Part shown: positions 8,704-24,845 of the stretch, one piece after another
How positions within the stretch are numbered: position 1 is the first letter of the stretch
Layout of the letters: each line of letters opens with the position of its first letter
Source: Mycolicibacterium parafortuitum
GTDB lineage: Bacteria; Actinomycetota; Actinomycetes; Mycobacteriales; Mycobacteriaceae
DNA length: 64,000 nt
Reading direction: 5' to 3'
Assembly (NCBI RefSeq): GCF_010725485.1
Contig: NZ_AP022598.1
Coordinates: 310,001-374,000 of the forward strand
Position numbers and translations under genes: made by a program
Notes under the pieces: model-generated
Databases searched by the model: none
What the model was told of the DNA's origin: nothing
What the model saw: the letters and a program-made list of their open reading frames with translations, nothing else

Positions 8704-10401
8704 ATGTCCGGCGACAGGCCCACGATCTGCCTGAACATGATCGTGCGCAACGAAGCACACGTCGTCCACGAGGTCCTCGACTCGGTTGCCCCGTACATCT
8801 CGTCGTGGGTGATCGTCGACACCGGCTCCGAGGACGGGACCCAGGACAAAGTCCGCGATCACATGGCGGCGCTGGGCATTCCGGGCGAACTGCACGAACG
8901 CCGGTGGCGGGACTTCGGACACAACAGGTCCGAGGCGCTCGATCTCGCCCGCGGTCGCGCCGACTACATCTGGGTGATGGATGCTGACGACATCGTGGTC
9001 GGAACACCCGATTTCAGCGACCTGACCGCCGACGTCTACCAACTGCATTACGGGCCGGACGTGTTCTATTGGCGTCGTCAGCTCTTCCGCGACGGGATGC
9101 CGTGGCGCTACGTCGGGGTACTTCACGAGTACGCCGACTGCGATGTGCCTTTCAGCGAACAGAGATTGGAAGGCGACTACTACATCGCATCGCGGCGGCT
9201 GGGCGGGCGCAACCTGGACCCGCAGAAGTACCAACGCGATGCCGAGATCCTGCTGGCGGAAGTCGAACGAAACCCCGACGACCCCCGTTCGGTGTTCTAC
9301 CTCGCCCAGAGCTATTTCGACTACGGCGACATGGAGAACGCCCGCCGGTGGTATGCCCGGCGCGCCGAGATGCCGGGCTATGACGAAGAGACCTATTACT
9401 CGCTCGCCCGGGTCGCGGAATGCATGCTGCGCCTCGGCGAGCCGTGGCCAGACGTGCAGGATGCCTACCTGCGCGCCTGGGAGTTTCGGCCGTCCAGAGC
9501 GGAGCCGCTCTACTCGATCGCGAGCTGGTACCGAAGCCACGAGCGTTACCAGCTCGGATACCTTTTCGCCAAACGTGCCGCAGACATCCCGGTCCCGCAG
9601 GCTGATTCGCTGTTCGTCGCGACGGACGTGTACACCTGGCGTGCCGACGACGAGCTCGCGGTCTGCGGTTCCTGGGTCGGCGAGCACGAGGAGTCGTTCG
9701 CCCTGTGCCGGAGAATGCTCGCCCGCGACGACATCCCGGAAGAGGATCGCCAGCGGATCGCCGCAAACCGCGACGTCTGCGTTCCCGCGCTGCTCGACAG
9801 TTTCGTCGGCTATCCCGGAACCCGGATCTCGGAGCTGGGCTCCGCGCCGTTCGGCGCCGATGTCACCGTCACCGTCGTCGCAGGACCGGACCGCAGTGCG
9901 GTCGAGCAGACGCTGAACTCGTTCGTCCAGTGTGCGTCCGACGTTTCACGAGTCGCCCGGATCCTGGTCGCCGATATGGGGTTGTGGCCCGAAGACAGGT
10001 CTGCGCTACGTGAGCTCTACCCGTCCATCGAGTTCCGGCCGTTCCCACCGGGGGCACGTCCGATGCAGATTCGCGCCGACGTGTCGACGCGGTACTGGCT
10101 GTATCTGGGCATGGGTTACCGGTTCTTCGCGCAGGAGGATTATCTCAAGCGGCTGACGGCGGTTCTCGACGCCGAGCCCGACGTCGCGCAGGTCGGCATC
10201 AACTTCCGGGATGCCAGCAAGCCCGAAGGGGCGGTGGCCACCCTGGATTCCGTCCGCCGCAGCGAAGGCACGGGACGCTACGTGCTGGCCGAGTCGGCCG
10301 TGCAGGGACCCGCGATGTTCGACTGCGCCCGGTGGCAGGGGGGCCAAACGGCCTGGAACGCTGCCACACTCGACGAAGTCCTCTGCGTCCTGCAAGGCTG
10401 A
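8704..10401 (+). CDS. Glycosyltransferase family 2 with TPR repeats
   Basis: 565 residues. The N-terminal GT2 domain (residues 1-170) has CLNMIVRNEAHVVHEVLDSV, VDTGSEDGT and the nucleotide-sugar metal motif MDADD. It is followed by TPR-like helices (DPRSVFYLAQSYFDYGDMEN, ARRWYARRAEM) over roughly residues 195-310. The C-terminal part (from ~385) looks like a second, degenerate GT2 fold (VTVTVVAGPDRSAVEQTLNS) in which no DxD is seen. Such TPR-GT2 enzymes often glycosylate proteins or surface glycans. It lies in a run with a methyltransferase and purU, facing the Gly/Thr-rich surface protein. Confidence 0.85.
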   Translation: MSGDRPTICLNMIVRNEAHVVHEVLDSVAPYISSWVIVDTGSEDGTQDKVRDHMAALGIPGELHERRWRDFGHNRSEALDLARGRADYIWVMDADDIVVGTPDFSDLTADVYQLHYGPDVFYWRRQLFRDGMPWRYVGVLHEYADCDVPFSEQRLEGDYYIASRRLGGRNLDPQKYQRDAEILLAEVERNPDDPRSVFYLAQSYFDYGDMENARRWYARRAEMPGYDEETYYSLARVAECMLRLGEPWPDVQDAYLRAWEFRPSRAEPLYSIASWYRSHERYQLGYLFAKRAADIPVPQADSLFVATDVYTWRADDELAVCGSWVGEHEESFALCRRMLARDDIPEEDRQRIAANRDVCVPALLDSFVGYPGTRISELGSAPFGADVTVTVVAGPDRSAVEQTLNSFVQCASDVSRVARILVADMGLWPEDRSALRELYPSIEFRPFPPGARPMQIRADVSTRYWLYLGMGYRFFAQEDYLKRLTAVLDAEPDVAQVGINFRDASKPEGAVATLDSVRRSEGTGRYVLAESAVQGPAMFDCARWQGGQTAWNAATLDEVLCVLQG

Positions 10402-10405
10402 GGCG

Positions 10406-11293
10406 ATGTCGGAACACACTGGCCCCGAGCTGCACGGACCGAAAGACATCGGCCGGCTCCTACTGCGCTGCGCGGACCGGCCCGGGCTCGTCGCGGCCGT
10501 CAGCACGTTCCTCGCCGACGTGGGCGCCAACATCGTGTCCCTGGACCAGCACTCCACCGAGCGCACCGGTGGGACGTTCATGCAGCGCACCATTTTCCAC
10601 CTGCCCGGCCTGAGCGCAGCCCGCGACAACCTGGAGCACGAGTTCACCGAGCGTGTCGCGAATCCCTTCGACATGGATTTCCGGCTCACCGAAGCCGCCA
10701 AGCCCAAACGCGTGGCGATCATGGCTTCCAAGGAAGACCACTGTCTGCTGGATCTGTTGTGGCGCAACCGCCGCGGCGAGCTGGACATGTCCGTGGTGAT
10801 GGTGATCGCGAACCATCCCGACCTTGCTGATGCGGTCCGGCCGTTCGGAGTGCCGTTCATCCACGTGCCCGCCCGCAGGGATATTCGCGACGAAGCCGAG
10901 CAACGTCAGCTCGATCTGCTGCGGGGCAACGTCGATCTGGTGGTGCTGGCCCGGTACATGCAGATACTGACCCCGAACTTCATCGAAGCGGTGGGGTGCC
11001 CGCTGATCAACATTCACCATTCGTTCCTGCCGGCGTTCATCGGCGCGTCGCCGTACCGGCGGGCCAAGGAGCGCGGCGTAAAACTCGTCGGGGCGACAGC
11101 GCATTACGTGACCGAAGACCTCGACGAGGGCCCGATCATCGAGCAGGACGTCGTCCGGGTCGACCACCGGCACAGCGTCGACGATCTGGTCCGACTCGGC
11201 GCCGATGTCGAACGTGCCGTGCTGTCACGAGCCGTGTTGTGGCACTGCGAAGACCGCGTGATCCGGCACGGCAACCAGACCATCTGCCTTTAA
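10406..11293 (+). CDS. purU: Formyltetrahydrofolate deformylase
   Basis: 295 residues from the ATG at 10406, four bases after the glycosyltransferase stop. An N-terminal ACT domain (LLRCADRPGLVAAVSTFLAD) is followed by a formyltransferase fold with the catalytic region NIHHSFLPAFIGA and the conserved GATAHYVTEDLDEGPII. This ACT plus formyl-transferase layout defines PurU, which hydrolyses 10-formyl-THF to THF and formate and balances one-carbon pools. Its placement at the end of a surface-glycan-type operon is unusual; in M. tuberculosis purU lies far away. Confidence 0.92.
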   Translation: MSEHTGPELHGPKDIGRLLLRCADRPGLVAAVSTFLADVGANIVSLDQHSTERTGGTFMQRTIFHLPGLSAARDNLEHEFTERVANPFDMDFRLTEAAKPKRVAIMASKEDHCLLDLLWRNRRGELDMSVVMVIANHPDLADAVRPFGVPFIHVPARRDIRDEAEQRQLDLLRGNVDLVVLARYMQILTPNFIEAVGCPLINIHHSFLPAFIGASPYRRAKERGVKLVGATAHYVTEDLDEGPIIEQDVVRVDHRHSVDDLVRLGADVERAVLSRAVLWHCEDRVIRHGNQTICL

Positions 11294-11366
11294 TTCTCTG
11301 CGATCAGCCCGGGAGCATCGCTCTCGGGTTCTTCTGGGCGCGAAAAACGCTGCGCGAGATAGGGGA

Positions 11367-11394
11367 AGGCCCCCCTCCCGAAGGAGGGGGGCCT
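11367..11394. terminator. Bidirectional-type hairpin between purU and the PGRS-like gene
   Basis: Perfect 12-bp stem AGGCCCCCCTCC / GGAGGGGGGCCT with a CGAA tetraloop, between two convergent genes. It is very GC-rich and lacks a long T-run on either side, as is usual for mycobacterial terminators. Confidence 0.7.
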
Positions 11395-11409
11395 ACCCGA
11401 TCGGTTGTC

Positions 11410-13260
11410 GGACTAGTCAGAGTCTGCCTTCGAGCCTCCGCCTGCGCCACCGGCACCACCGGCACCACCGGCACCGCCGGATCCACCGGATCCACCGGAT
11501 CCACCGGACGAACCGGATGCGCCGCCGCCGGGCTGTCCGGCCTGTCCGGCCTGTCCGGGCTTGCCGGCTTCACCGGCCTTTCCGGCAGTGCCGCCGGCAC
11601 CCTTGGCACCGGTCGCACCGGTCGCACCGGTCGCACCGGCCTTACCGGTCGCGCCGGCCTTACCGGTCGCGCCGGCAGTGGTGCCCGCTGCACCCGAGGC
11701 GCCGGCCTTACCGGTCCCGCCCTGAGCTCCGGTCGCACCGGTAGCGCCCTTGGCACCCGTCGCACCCGCAGCACCGCTGGCGCCGGTCGCACCGGTCGCA
11801 CCGGCCTTGCCGGAGCCGCCGACGCTACCGAAGATGCCTCCGGCACCGGCCTGGCCGGCCTGGCCGCCCTGGCCGCCTGCGCCGCCTGCACTGCCGCCGG
11901 GGCCACCTGCGCCGCCTGCGCCGCCTTCACCGCCGACGCCGCCGAGGCCACCGGCACCCGCAGCACCGCCGTCACCGCCGGGGCCGGGATCGCCGCCTTC
12001 ACCGCCGGCGCCACCGACGCCCGCCGCTCCGCCGGGTCCACCGGGCCCGCCGGTGCCACCGGCACCGCCCTCACCCGCGGCGCCGCCTGCGCCGCCGGTT
12101 CCGCCGGTTCCGCCGGTGCCGCCCGTGCCACCCTGGCCGCCCTGGCCGCCGGCACCGGTCGCGCCATTGCCGAGACCGCCGGTGCCACCGGTTCCGCCGG
12201 TTCCGCCGGTTCCGCCGACGCCGCCCGTGCCGCCGTTGCCGCCCTGGCCGCCGACGCCGCCCGTGCCGCCCGTGCCGCCGGTGCCACCCGTGCCACCGGT
12301 TCCGCCGGTGCCACCCGTGCCGCCCGTGCCACCCGTGCCACCGGTTCCGCCGGTGCCACCGACGCCGCCCGTGCCACCGGTGCCACCGTTACCGCCGGTT
12401 CCGCCGGTTCCGCCCGTGCCGCCGGTTCCACCGGTACCGCCCGTGCCGCCGGTGCCGCCCGTGCCGCCGGTGCCGCCCTTGCCGCCGTTACCGGCGTTGC
12501 CGCCCTTACCGAACAGGCCGCCGCTGCCGCCGTTACCACCGTTACCGCCGAGGCCGCCGACGTTGCCGGTGCCGCCCTGGCTGGTCGAGTCGGCGCCCTT
12601 GCCGCCGGTGCCGCCGGCGCCGCCCTGACCGCCCTGGCCGCCGGCAACGCCGGTGAGACCCTTGAGGCCAGTCAGACCCTTGTTGCCGGTCGCGCCGGTA
12701 CCGCCGTCGCCGCCCTGGCCACCGATGCCGCCGGGCGTGCCGGTTCCGCCCGTGCCGCCGGCCGCACCGGTGCCACCGACTCCGCCGGCTTTACCGGCTT
12801 CACCGGCACCGCCGATACCGCCGATACCGCCCGTTCCACCGGTACCGCCGGTGCCACCGGTGCCGCCGCTTGTCCCCGGGGCGCCCACGGTGCCCACGGT
12901 GCCGGTCGCACCGGCCGCGCCATCGGCACCGGTGCTACCGGCGGTGCCCGGACCGCCTTGGCTGCCAGCCGATCCGATCCCGCCGACTGCTCCCGCGGCG
13001 CCCGGGGTTCCGGCCGCGCCCGCCTCGCCGATCGGCGGCAGGCCGGGCAGGCCGGTCTGACCACCGGTGGCGCCGCCGTTCGAGCCGACGACATCACTGG
13101 TCACGCCGACCGCGCCGGCCGCACCCTGGGCCCCGATCGTGCCGATCGTGCCGATGGTGCCGATGACGCCGTCGCCGCCGTTACCACCGTTGCCACCACG
13201 GCCGAACAGGGCGAATGCACCGGCGTTGCCACCGTTACCGCCGGCGGCACCCGCACCGCC
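11410..13260 (-). repeat. Low-complexity GGx/GxT coding repeat
   Basis: Tandem 9-base-type units encoding Gly-Gly-Thr, Gly-Gly-Asn and Gly-Ala-Thr (on the plus strand GCCACCGGTGCC-like words). Long near-identical stretches, for example around 12180-12480, are prone to slippage and to assembly error, so the repeat copy number should be treated as provisional. Confidence 0.8.
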
Positions 13261-13701
13261 GTTGCCACCGTTGCCGCCATTGCCGCTCAGCGCGCCACCG
13301 GCACCGCCGTTACCGCCCGCGACACCTGCGATGGTGCTGTTCCAGCCGTTACCGCCGTTGCCGAAGAGGATGCCGCCGGCCTGGCCGTTCGGGTTCTCGG
13401 CGGTGCCGTCGGCGCCGTTGCAGATCAGGCCGCAAGCGCGGCTGTAGTCGACCGCGTTGGCCAGTGCATTGGTGGTCGGGTTGGCCCCGCCACCGAGGTT
13501 GAGCAGGTACCAGGGATCGGCCGAGTCCGTCGACGTCAATTGAATGGCGGCGGTCACGGGACCAGCGCCCCCTGGAGGCGCCAGGAACATCATTCCGGCA
13601 GCCAACATGCCCGCACCGGCGAGGCCGGTGGTGATTACAGGGCGGACCACACTCTTGGTACCGCCAGACTTTTGCTTACGTCGATTGGACAAGGCGAACA
13701 A
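11413..13701 (-). CDS. Secreted PGRS/collagen-like Gly-Thr-rich repeat protein (no PE domain)
   Basis: 762 residues. A basic start ([11 protein letters not shown]) and hydrophobic segment (residues ~20-50, [19 protein letters not shown]) form a signal sequence or anchor. A linker with [20 protein letters not shown] and [10 protein letters not shown] resembles the junction of PE_PGRS proteins, but no PE domain is present. Residues ~105-690 are Gly-x-x repeats. The centre is dominated by GGT triplets, giving very many Thr residues, and the C-terminal third becomes collagen-like ([20 protein letters not shown]) before a GGSGGSGG tail ending SKADSD. Likely a cell-surface structural protein. The Thr-rich repeats would suit O-glycosylation by the neighbouring glycosyltransferase (inference). 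Confidence 0.85.
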   Translation of the reverse strand: MFALSNRRKQKSGGTKSVVRPVITTGLAGAGMLAAGMMFLAPPGGAGPVTAAIQLTSTDSADPWYLLNLGGGANPTTNALANAVDYSRACGLICNGADGTAENPNGQAGGILFGNGGNGWNSTIAGVAGGNGGAGGALSGNGGNGGNGGAGAAGGNGGNAGAFALFGRGGNGGNGGDGVIGTIGTIGTIGAQGAAGAVGVTSDVVGSNGGATGGQTGLPGLPPIGEAGAAGTPGAAGAVGGIGSAGSQGGPGTAGSTGADGAAGATGTVGTVGAPGTSGGTGGTGGTGGTGGIGGIGGAGEAGKAGGVGGTGAAGGTGGTGTPGGIGGQGGDGGTGATGNKGLTGLKGLTGVAGGQGGQGGAGGTGGKGADSTSQGGTGNVGGLGGNGGNGGSGGLFGKGGNAGNGGKGGTGGTGGTGGTGGTGGTGGTGGTGGTGGNGGTGGTGGVGGTGGTGGTGGTGGTGGTGGTGGTGGTGGTGGTGGVGGQGGNGGTGGVGGTGGTGGTGGTGGLGNGATGAGGQGGQGGTGGTGGTGGTGGAGGAAGEGGAGGTGGPGGPGGAAGVGGAGGEGGDPGPGGDGGAAGAGGLGGVGGEGGAGGAGGPGGSAGGAGGQGGQAGQAGAGGIFGSVGGSGKAGATGATGASGAAGATGAKGATGATGAQGGTGKAGASGAAGTTAGATGKAGATGKAGATGATGATGAKGAGGTAGKAGEAGKPGQAGQAGQPGGGASGSSGGSGGSGGSGGAGGAGGAGGAGGGSKADSD

Positions 13702-14362
13702 CCCCCTACTGAGAAACCCGATCGGTGCCTGCAGGAGCGCAGACGCTGGGAAATTAGCACCGGGAAATGCCTGCTAGAAGCTTTTCCGCCGCCCCGATCC
13801 CAGAGAGGTTGCGCATGCAAAAAGATTGCCCCCTCGACTTTGTGCATATGCAAATATTTTCCTCTTCGTAAGTTTGCTAGATCGCCTCTGCATCCGTAGA
13901 GAACGAGCAGGTCACAAGCTATGGACAACCGAGGGGCGGCGTGCATTGTCAGGACATCCGCCATCTACAGCGGCCCGTGTTTGACAGAGTGTCAAGAGGC
14001 ACCCGGAGAGCAAATTCGTTTGGCGTTGCGAACCGGCGCTGAGCCACCCTTCTCGCACACGTTCCTTCGGATGCCCGACCGTGACCCCGGACGCGCCTCG
14101 TTTCTGCCGAAATCCCCCGTGCGACAACGCTGTCCATAATCCGAAACGTCGTCAGCCGTTCGGATGACGACAGCGAACAGCAAATGTGGGAATACTTCGT
14201 GCAAGGTTGCCTGCCGGCTGTGAGTCACCCTGGATAATCCGCGTAACGAACCCCGGTGATGCAAGATTCGGCGCGCTCTCGGCGCAGCACGATAGATTCG
14301 TCGCGCACCGCCACCGTTCTGCATCACCGCATGAAGGCGAATCCCACAATGAGCACCACACC
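13702..14362. other. Divergent intergenic region, PGRS-like gene / FkbM gene
   Basis: About 660 bases without a credible gene. It is less GC-rich than its surroundings near 13800-13870 and carries two related palindromic words there. It must contain the promoters of both divergent genes. Short open frames in it overlap one another on both strands and show no family signature. Confidence 0.5.
13809..13855. promoter_or_regulatory. Pair of TGCATATGCA / TGCGCATGCA palindromic words (possible operator)
   Basis: TTGCGCATGCAAAAA (13809-13823) and TTTGTGCATATGCAAAT (13839-13855) are related near-palindromes about 30 bases apart, on the same helix face, some 110-150 bases upstream of the PGRS-like start. 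Regulator unknown. Confidence 0.35.
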
Positions 14363-15205
14363 ATGAGCACTGCGTTCCGCGATCTCTTGTCACCCGAACG
14401 GCTGACGGACGTCGTCGACATCGGGGCGAACCCGATCGACGGTCAGCCCCCGTACCTGCCGATGTTGACCGCCGGACTGTGCCGGGTGACCGGATTCGAA
14501 CCCCAGCCGGAGGCGCTGCGAGTCCTCCAGGACAAGAAGGGTCCCTACGAGCGCTATCTGCCGCACGCGGTCGGCGACGGAAAGCAACACACGCTCAACA
14601 TCTGCCGAGGCTCAGGGATGACCAGCCTGTTCGAACCGGACCCGGACACCCTGGCGCTCTTCGATGTGCTCCAGCCATACGCCGAGGTGCTCGACCGGGT
14701 GCCCCTGGACACCCGTCGTCTCGACGACATCGACGAGATCGAGCACCTGGACTACCTGAAGATCGACATCCAGGGCGGCGAGCTCGCGGTGTTCAGCAAC
14801 GGCAGCGGCAAGCTCGCCGACGCCGTCGCCCTCCAGACCGAGGTCTCCTTCGTGTCGCTGTACAAAGATCAGCCGACGCTCGGGGACATCGACGTCGAGC
14901 TGCGCCGCCAGGGCTTCATTCCGCACTGCTTCGCCGCCGTCAAGCAGTGGCCCATCGCGCCGTACGTTGTCAACGACAATCCCCGGTGGGCGCTCAACCA
15001 GCTCCTGGAGGCCGACATCGTCTACGTGCGCGACTTCTCCCGGCCGGACTCGATGAGCGACGAGCAGCTCAAGCATCTCGCGCTCATCGCCCACCACTGC
15101 TACGGCTCGTTCGACCTGGCGACGCGGTGCGTGTTACTCCTCGAGCAGCGGGGCACCCTGGAAGCCGGTGCCCGGCAGCGGTATTCGGAGATCCAGGCCG
15201 GCTGA
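14363..15205 (+). CDS. FkbM-family methyltransferase
   Basis: 280 residues from the ATG at 14363. FkbM signatures are VVDIGANPIDG (SAM motif I), VTGFEPQPEAL and DYLKIDIQGGELAVF. FkbM enzymes O-methylate sugars and glycolipid or glycopeptide moieties. It is divergent from the PGRS-like gene and lies on the far side of it from the TPR glycosyltransferase. A five-codon mini-frame begins 14 bases upstream and its stop TGA overlaps the real ATG (ATGA), a possible translational-coupling device. Confidence 0.82.
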   Translation: MSTAFRDLLSPERLTDVVDIGANPIDGQPPYLPMLTAGLCRVTGFEPQPEALRVLQDKKGPYERYLPHAVGDGKQHTLNICRGSGMTSLFEPDPDTLALFDVLQPYAEVLDRVPLDTRRLDDIDEIEHLDYLKIDIQGGELAVFSNGSGKLADAVALQTEVSFVSLYKDQPTLGDIDVELRRQGFIPHCFAAVKQWPIAPYVVNDNPRWALNQLLEADIVYVRDFSRPDSMSDEQLKHLALIAHHCYGSFDLATRCVLLLEQRGTLEAGARQRYSEIQAG

Positions 15206-15206
15206 C

Positions 15207-15962
15207 TCAGCGGCCGAGGTGTTCGCGCAGGAACGCGATGTCGTCCTTGCGCCCCTCGTCGGACGTCTCGCAGATGACGGGTGCGCCGGCAGCCTCGACC
15301 ACCGCGACCAGCAGTTGCGGATCGATCTGTCCGGTACCGAAGTTGGCATGCCGGTCCGCACCCGAGCCTGCCGCATCCCGGGAGTCGTTGCAGTGCACCA
15401 GGTCTAAACGCCCGGTGATGCCCTTGATCCGTTCGACGGCGTCGATCAGCGCCTCGCCCGCGGCCCAGGCATGGCAGGTGTCCAGGCAGAAGCCGATGCC
15501 GGTGTCGCCGATGTGGTCCCACAGCCGGGCGATCGTGTCGAAATGCCGGGCCATGGCGTGGTCCCCGCCCGCGGTGTTCTCCAGGTACACCGGGACGTCG
15601 GTGTTCAAGCTGGCGAGCGCTTTCACCCAGCGCTCGAAGCCGGCGTCCATGTCGTTGTCGTCGGCGTGGCCGCCGTGCACGATCACCGCGGTGGCGCCGA
15701 TCGCCGACGCGGCGTCGCAGGTGTCCTGCAGGATCTTGCGGGACGGGATGCGCACCCGGTTGTTGGCCGACGCGACGTTGATCAGATACGGCGCGTGCAC
15801 GTAGATCGGCAGCGGTGAGGCTTTGAGCACCTCCGCGTCGTCGCGCGGCGGTGGCTTCTTCCAGCTCTGCGGGTTGCCGAGGAAGAACTGCACCACGTCG
15901 GCGCCGTCGGCCTCGGCCGCGGCCAGGGGATCGTCGCCGTGGACATGCGAACCAATGAGCAC
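15207..15962 (-). CDS. nfo: Endonuclease IV (AP endonuclease)
   Basis: 251 residues. Metal ligands of the TIM-barrel AP endonuclease are visible in order: [61 protein letters not shown] and CETSDEGR. It nicks DNA at abasic sites in base-excision repair using Zn ions. It matches Rv0670 (end) and keeps its position near rpoC. The stop is one base from the convergent FkbM stop. Confidence 0.93.
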   Translation of the reverse strand: MLIGSHVHGDDPLAAAEADGADVVQFFLGNPQSWKKPPPRDDAEVLKASPLPIYVHAPYLINVASANNRVRIPSRKILQDTCDAASAIGATAVIVHGGHADDNDMDAGFERWVKALASLNTDVPVYLENTAGGDHAMARHFDTIARLWDHIGDTGIGFCLDTCHAWAAGEALIDAVERIKGITGRLDLVHCNDSRDAAGSGADRHANFGTGQIDPQLLVAVVEAAGAPVICETSDEGRKDDIAFLREHLGR

Positions 15963-15983
15963 GGCGTCGAGTCTAGCGAGAGC

Positions 15984-16967
15984 CTAACTCTGAGTAGTCA
16001 GCACGAACACCAGATACGCGACGTAGGCCGCGACCATCAGGCCGCCCTCGCCCCTGCTCACCCGCCGGCCCGACAGGAAGATCGGGATACACATCAACGC
16101 GACGACCACCATCACCGGGATGTCGACCCGGACCAGGCTGTCGGGTAGTGCGAGACCGTTCGCCGGAACCAGGCACGTGACGCCGAGGATCAGCAGGATG
16201 TTGTAGATGCTGCTGCCGATCAGGTTCCCGATCGCGATGTCGCGGTCTCCACGCAACGTGGTCATCACGGTGGTGACCAGCTCGGGCGCCGAGGTACCGA
16301 TTGCCACGACGGTCAAACCGATCAGCGCGTCGGACACACCGAACTGACGCGCCATCCCGACCGCGCCGTCGACCAGCCAGTCCGCGCCGATGACGACGAT
16401 GATGATGCCGCCGATCGTCATCGCGACATGTGTCACCGTCCGCCGCTTGCCGTGTGTCGTCGCCGAGGCCGGCTCCGGGGCGAATTCGGACGCGAACTCG
16501 GCCGCGATCGCCAGGCTTTCGCGTCGGGCCGACCACATCACCGCCGCGGTATACCCGACGGCCGCGGCGACCAGGACAGCACCGTCGAGCCGAGAGAGAT
16601 GTCCGTCGGCGGCCAGCGCCCAGAACAGCAGGGCGGCAACGGCCATCATCGGCAGCTCGAACCGGATCGTCCGCATCTCCAGCGCCAGCGGCACCAGTAG
16701 CGCGCTCAGACCCAGAATCAGCAGGATGTTGACGACATTGGTTCCGGCGATGTTGCCGACCGCGAGCGCACCGCTGCCGTCAGCCGCCGAGACGACGCCG
16801 ACGGCGAGCTCGGGCGCGCTGGTCCCGATCGAGACCACGGTCAGTCCGATGACGATCGGGCTGATCCCCAGCCGGGCAGCCACGGCCGCACCACCTCTGA
16901 CCATGACCTCCGCACCGACGATCAGGACCAACAGACCGACCGCAAACCACAGCGCGTTCATCAGCAT
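15984..16967 (-). CDS. Ca2+/cation:proton or sodium antiporter (CaCA family, YrbG-like)
   Basis: 327 residues with about ten membrane helices. Two inverted-topology alpha-repeats are clear: IGLTVVSIGTSAPELAVG in the first half and IGLTVVAIGTSAPELVTT in the second, with the ion-binding GTSAPE core intact in both. It exchanges Ca2+ against Na+ or H+ across the membrane. It lies downstream of rpoC behind a terminator and 21 bases upstream of nfo, which it may be co-transcribed with. Confidence 0.9.
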   Translation of the reverse strand: MLMNALWFAVGLLVLIVGAEVMVRGGAAVAARLGISPIVIGLTVVSIGTSAPELAVGVVSAADGSGALAVGNIAGTNVVNILLILGLSALLVPLALEMRTIRFELPMMAVAALLFWALAADGHLSRLDGAVLVAAAVGYTAAVMWSARRESLAIAAEFASEFAPEPASATTHGKRRTVTHVAMTIGGIIIVVIGADWLVDGAVGMARQFGVSDALIGLTVVAIGTSAPELVTTVMTTLRGDRDIAIGNLIGSSIYNILLILGVTCLVPANGLALPDSLVRVDIPVMVVVALMCIPIFLSGRRVSRGEGGLMVAAYVAYLVFVLTTQS

Positions 16968-17029
16968 CCCGGGCAGATTATCGGCTCGCAGACGTGGCGG
17001 CCGGGCGGCCCCGGAACGGGGAAACCCCC

Positions 17030-17056
17030 GCCCTCCTCAGAGGAGCGGGGGTTCCC
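17030..17056 (-). terminator. rpoC terminator
   Basis: Inverted repeat AAACCCCCGCCCTCCTC / GAGGAGCGGGGGTT with one bulge, 22 bases downstream of the rpoC stop on the minus strand, followed by TTTCCCC. Confidence 0.75.
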
Positions 17057-17077
17057 GTGCGACGTGACTCTGACGAC

Positions 17078-21064
<3,987 letters not shown>

Positions 21065-21067
21065 CTA

Positions 21068-24670
<3,603 letters not shown>

Positions 24671-24752
24671 CTAGATCGCTGAGCAGGGCTCAGACAGAAC
24701 CAGGCGGTTGATGCGGATGAGGATGGGCAGGGCGCAGCCAGCGCAACGTCCA

Positions 24753-24781
24753 ACGATAGCGCAAGACGGCGCATTCCTCAA
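24753..24781 (-). promoter_or_regulatory. Predicted SigA-type promoter of rpoBC
   Basis: On the minus strand TTGAGG, 17 bases, TATCGT. The spacing is ideal and the -10 fits the mycobacterial TAnnnT pattern. Transcription would begin near 24746, giving a leader of about 175 bases to the rpoB GTG. Confidence 0.55.
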
Positions 24782-24845
24782 CCTTGGAGGCAGCGTTGTG
24801 AACCAGGGAACCGTGGGCGCTGGCTGGCGTCCGCTCTCATCACTG

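Noticed and set aside
11750..12628. Long Pro-rich open frames opposite the PGRS-like gene
   Set aside because: They are antisense shadows of the GGx repeats and have no signal, family motif or ribosome site.
11413..13260. Repeat array as a possible CRISPR
   Set aside because: The repeats are in-frame coding units without unique spacers of uniform length, and no cas gene is near.
13921..14139. Small open frames in the PGRS/FkbM intergenic region
   Set aside because: They overlap each other on both strands and lack a ribosome site or family motif.
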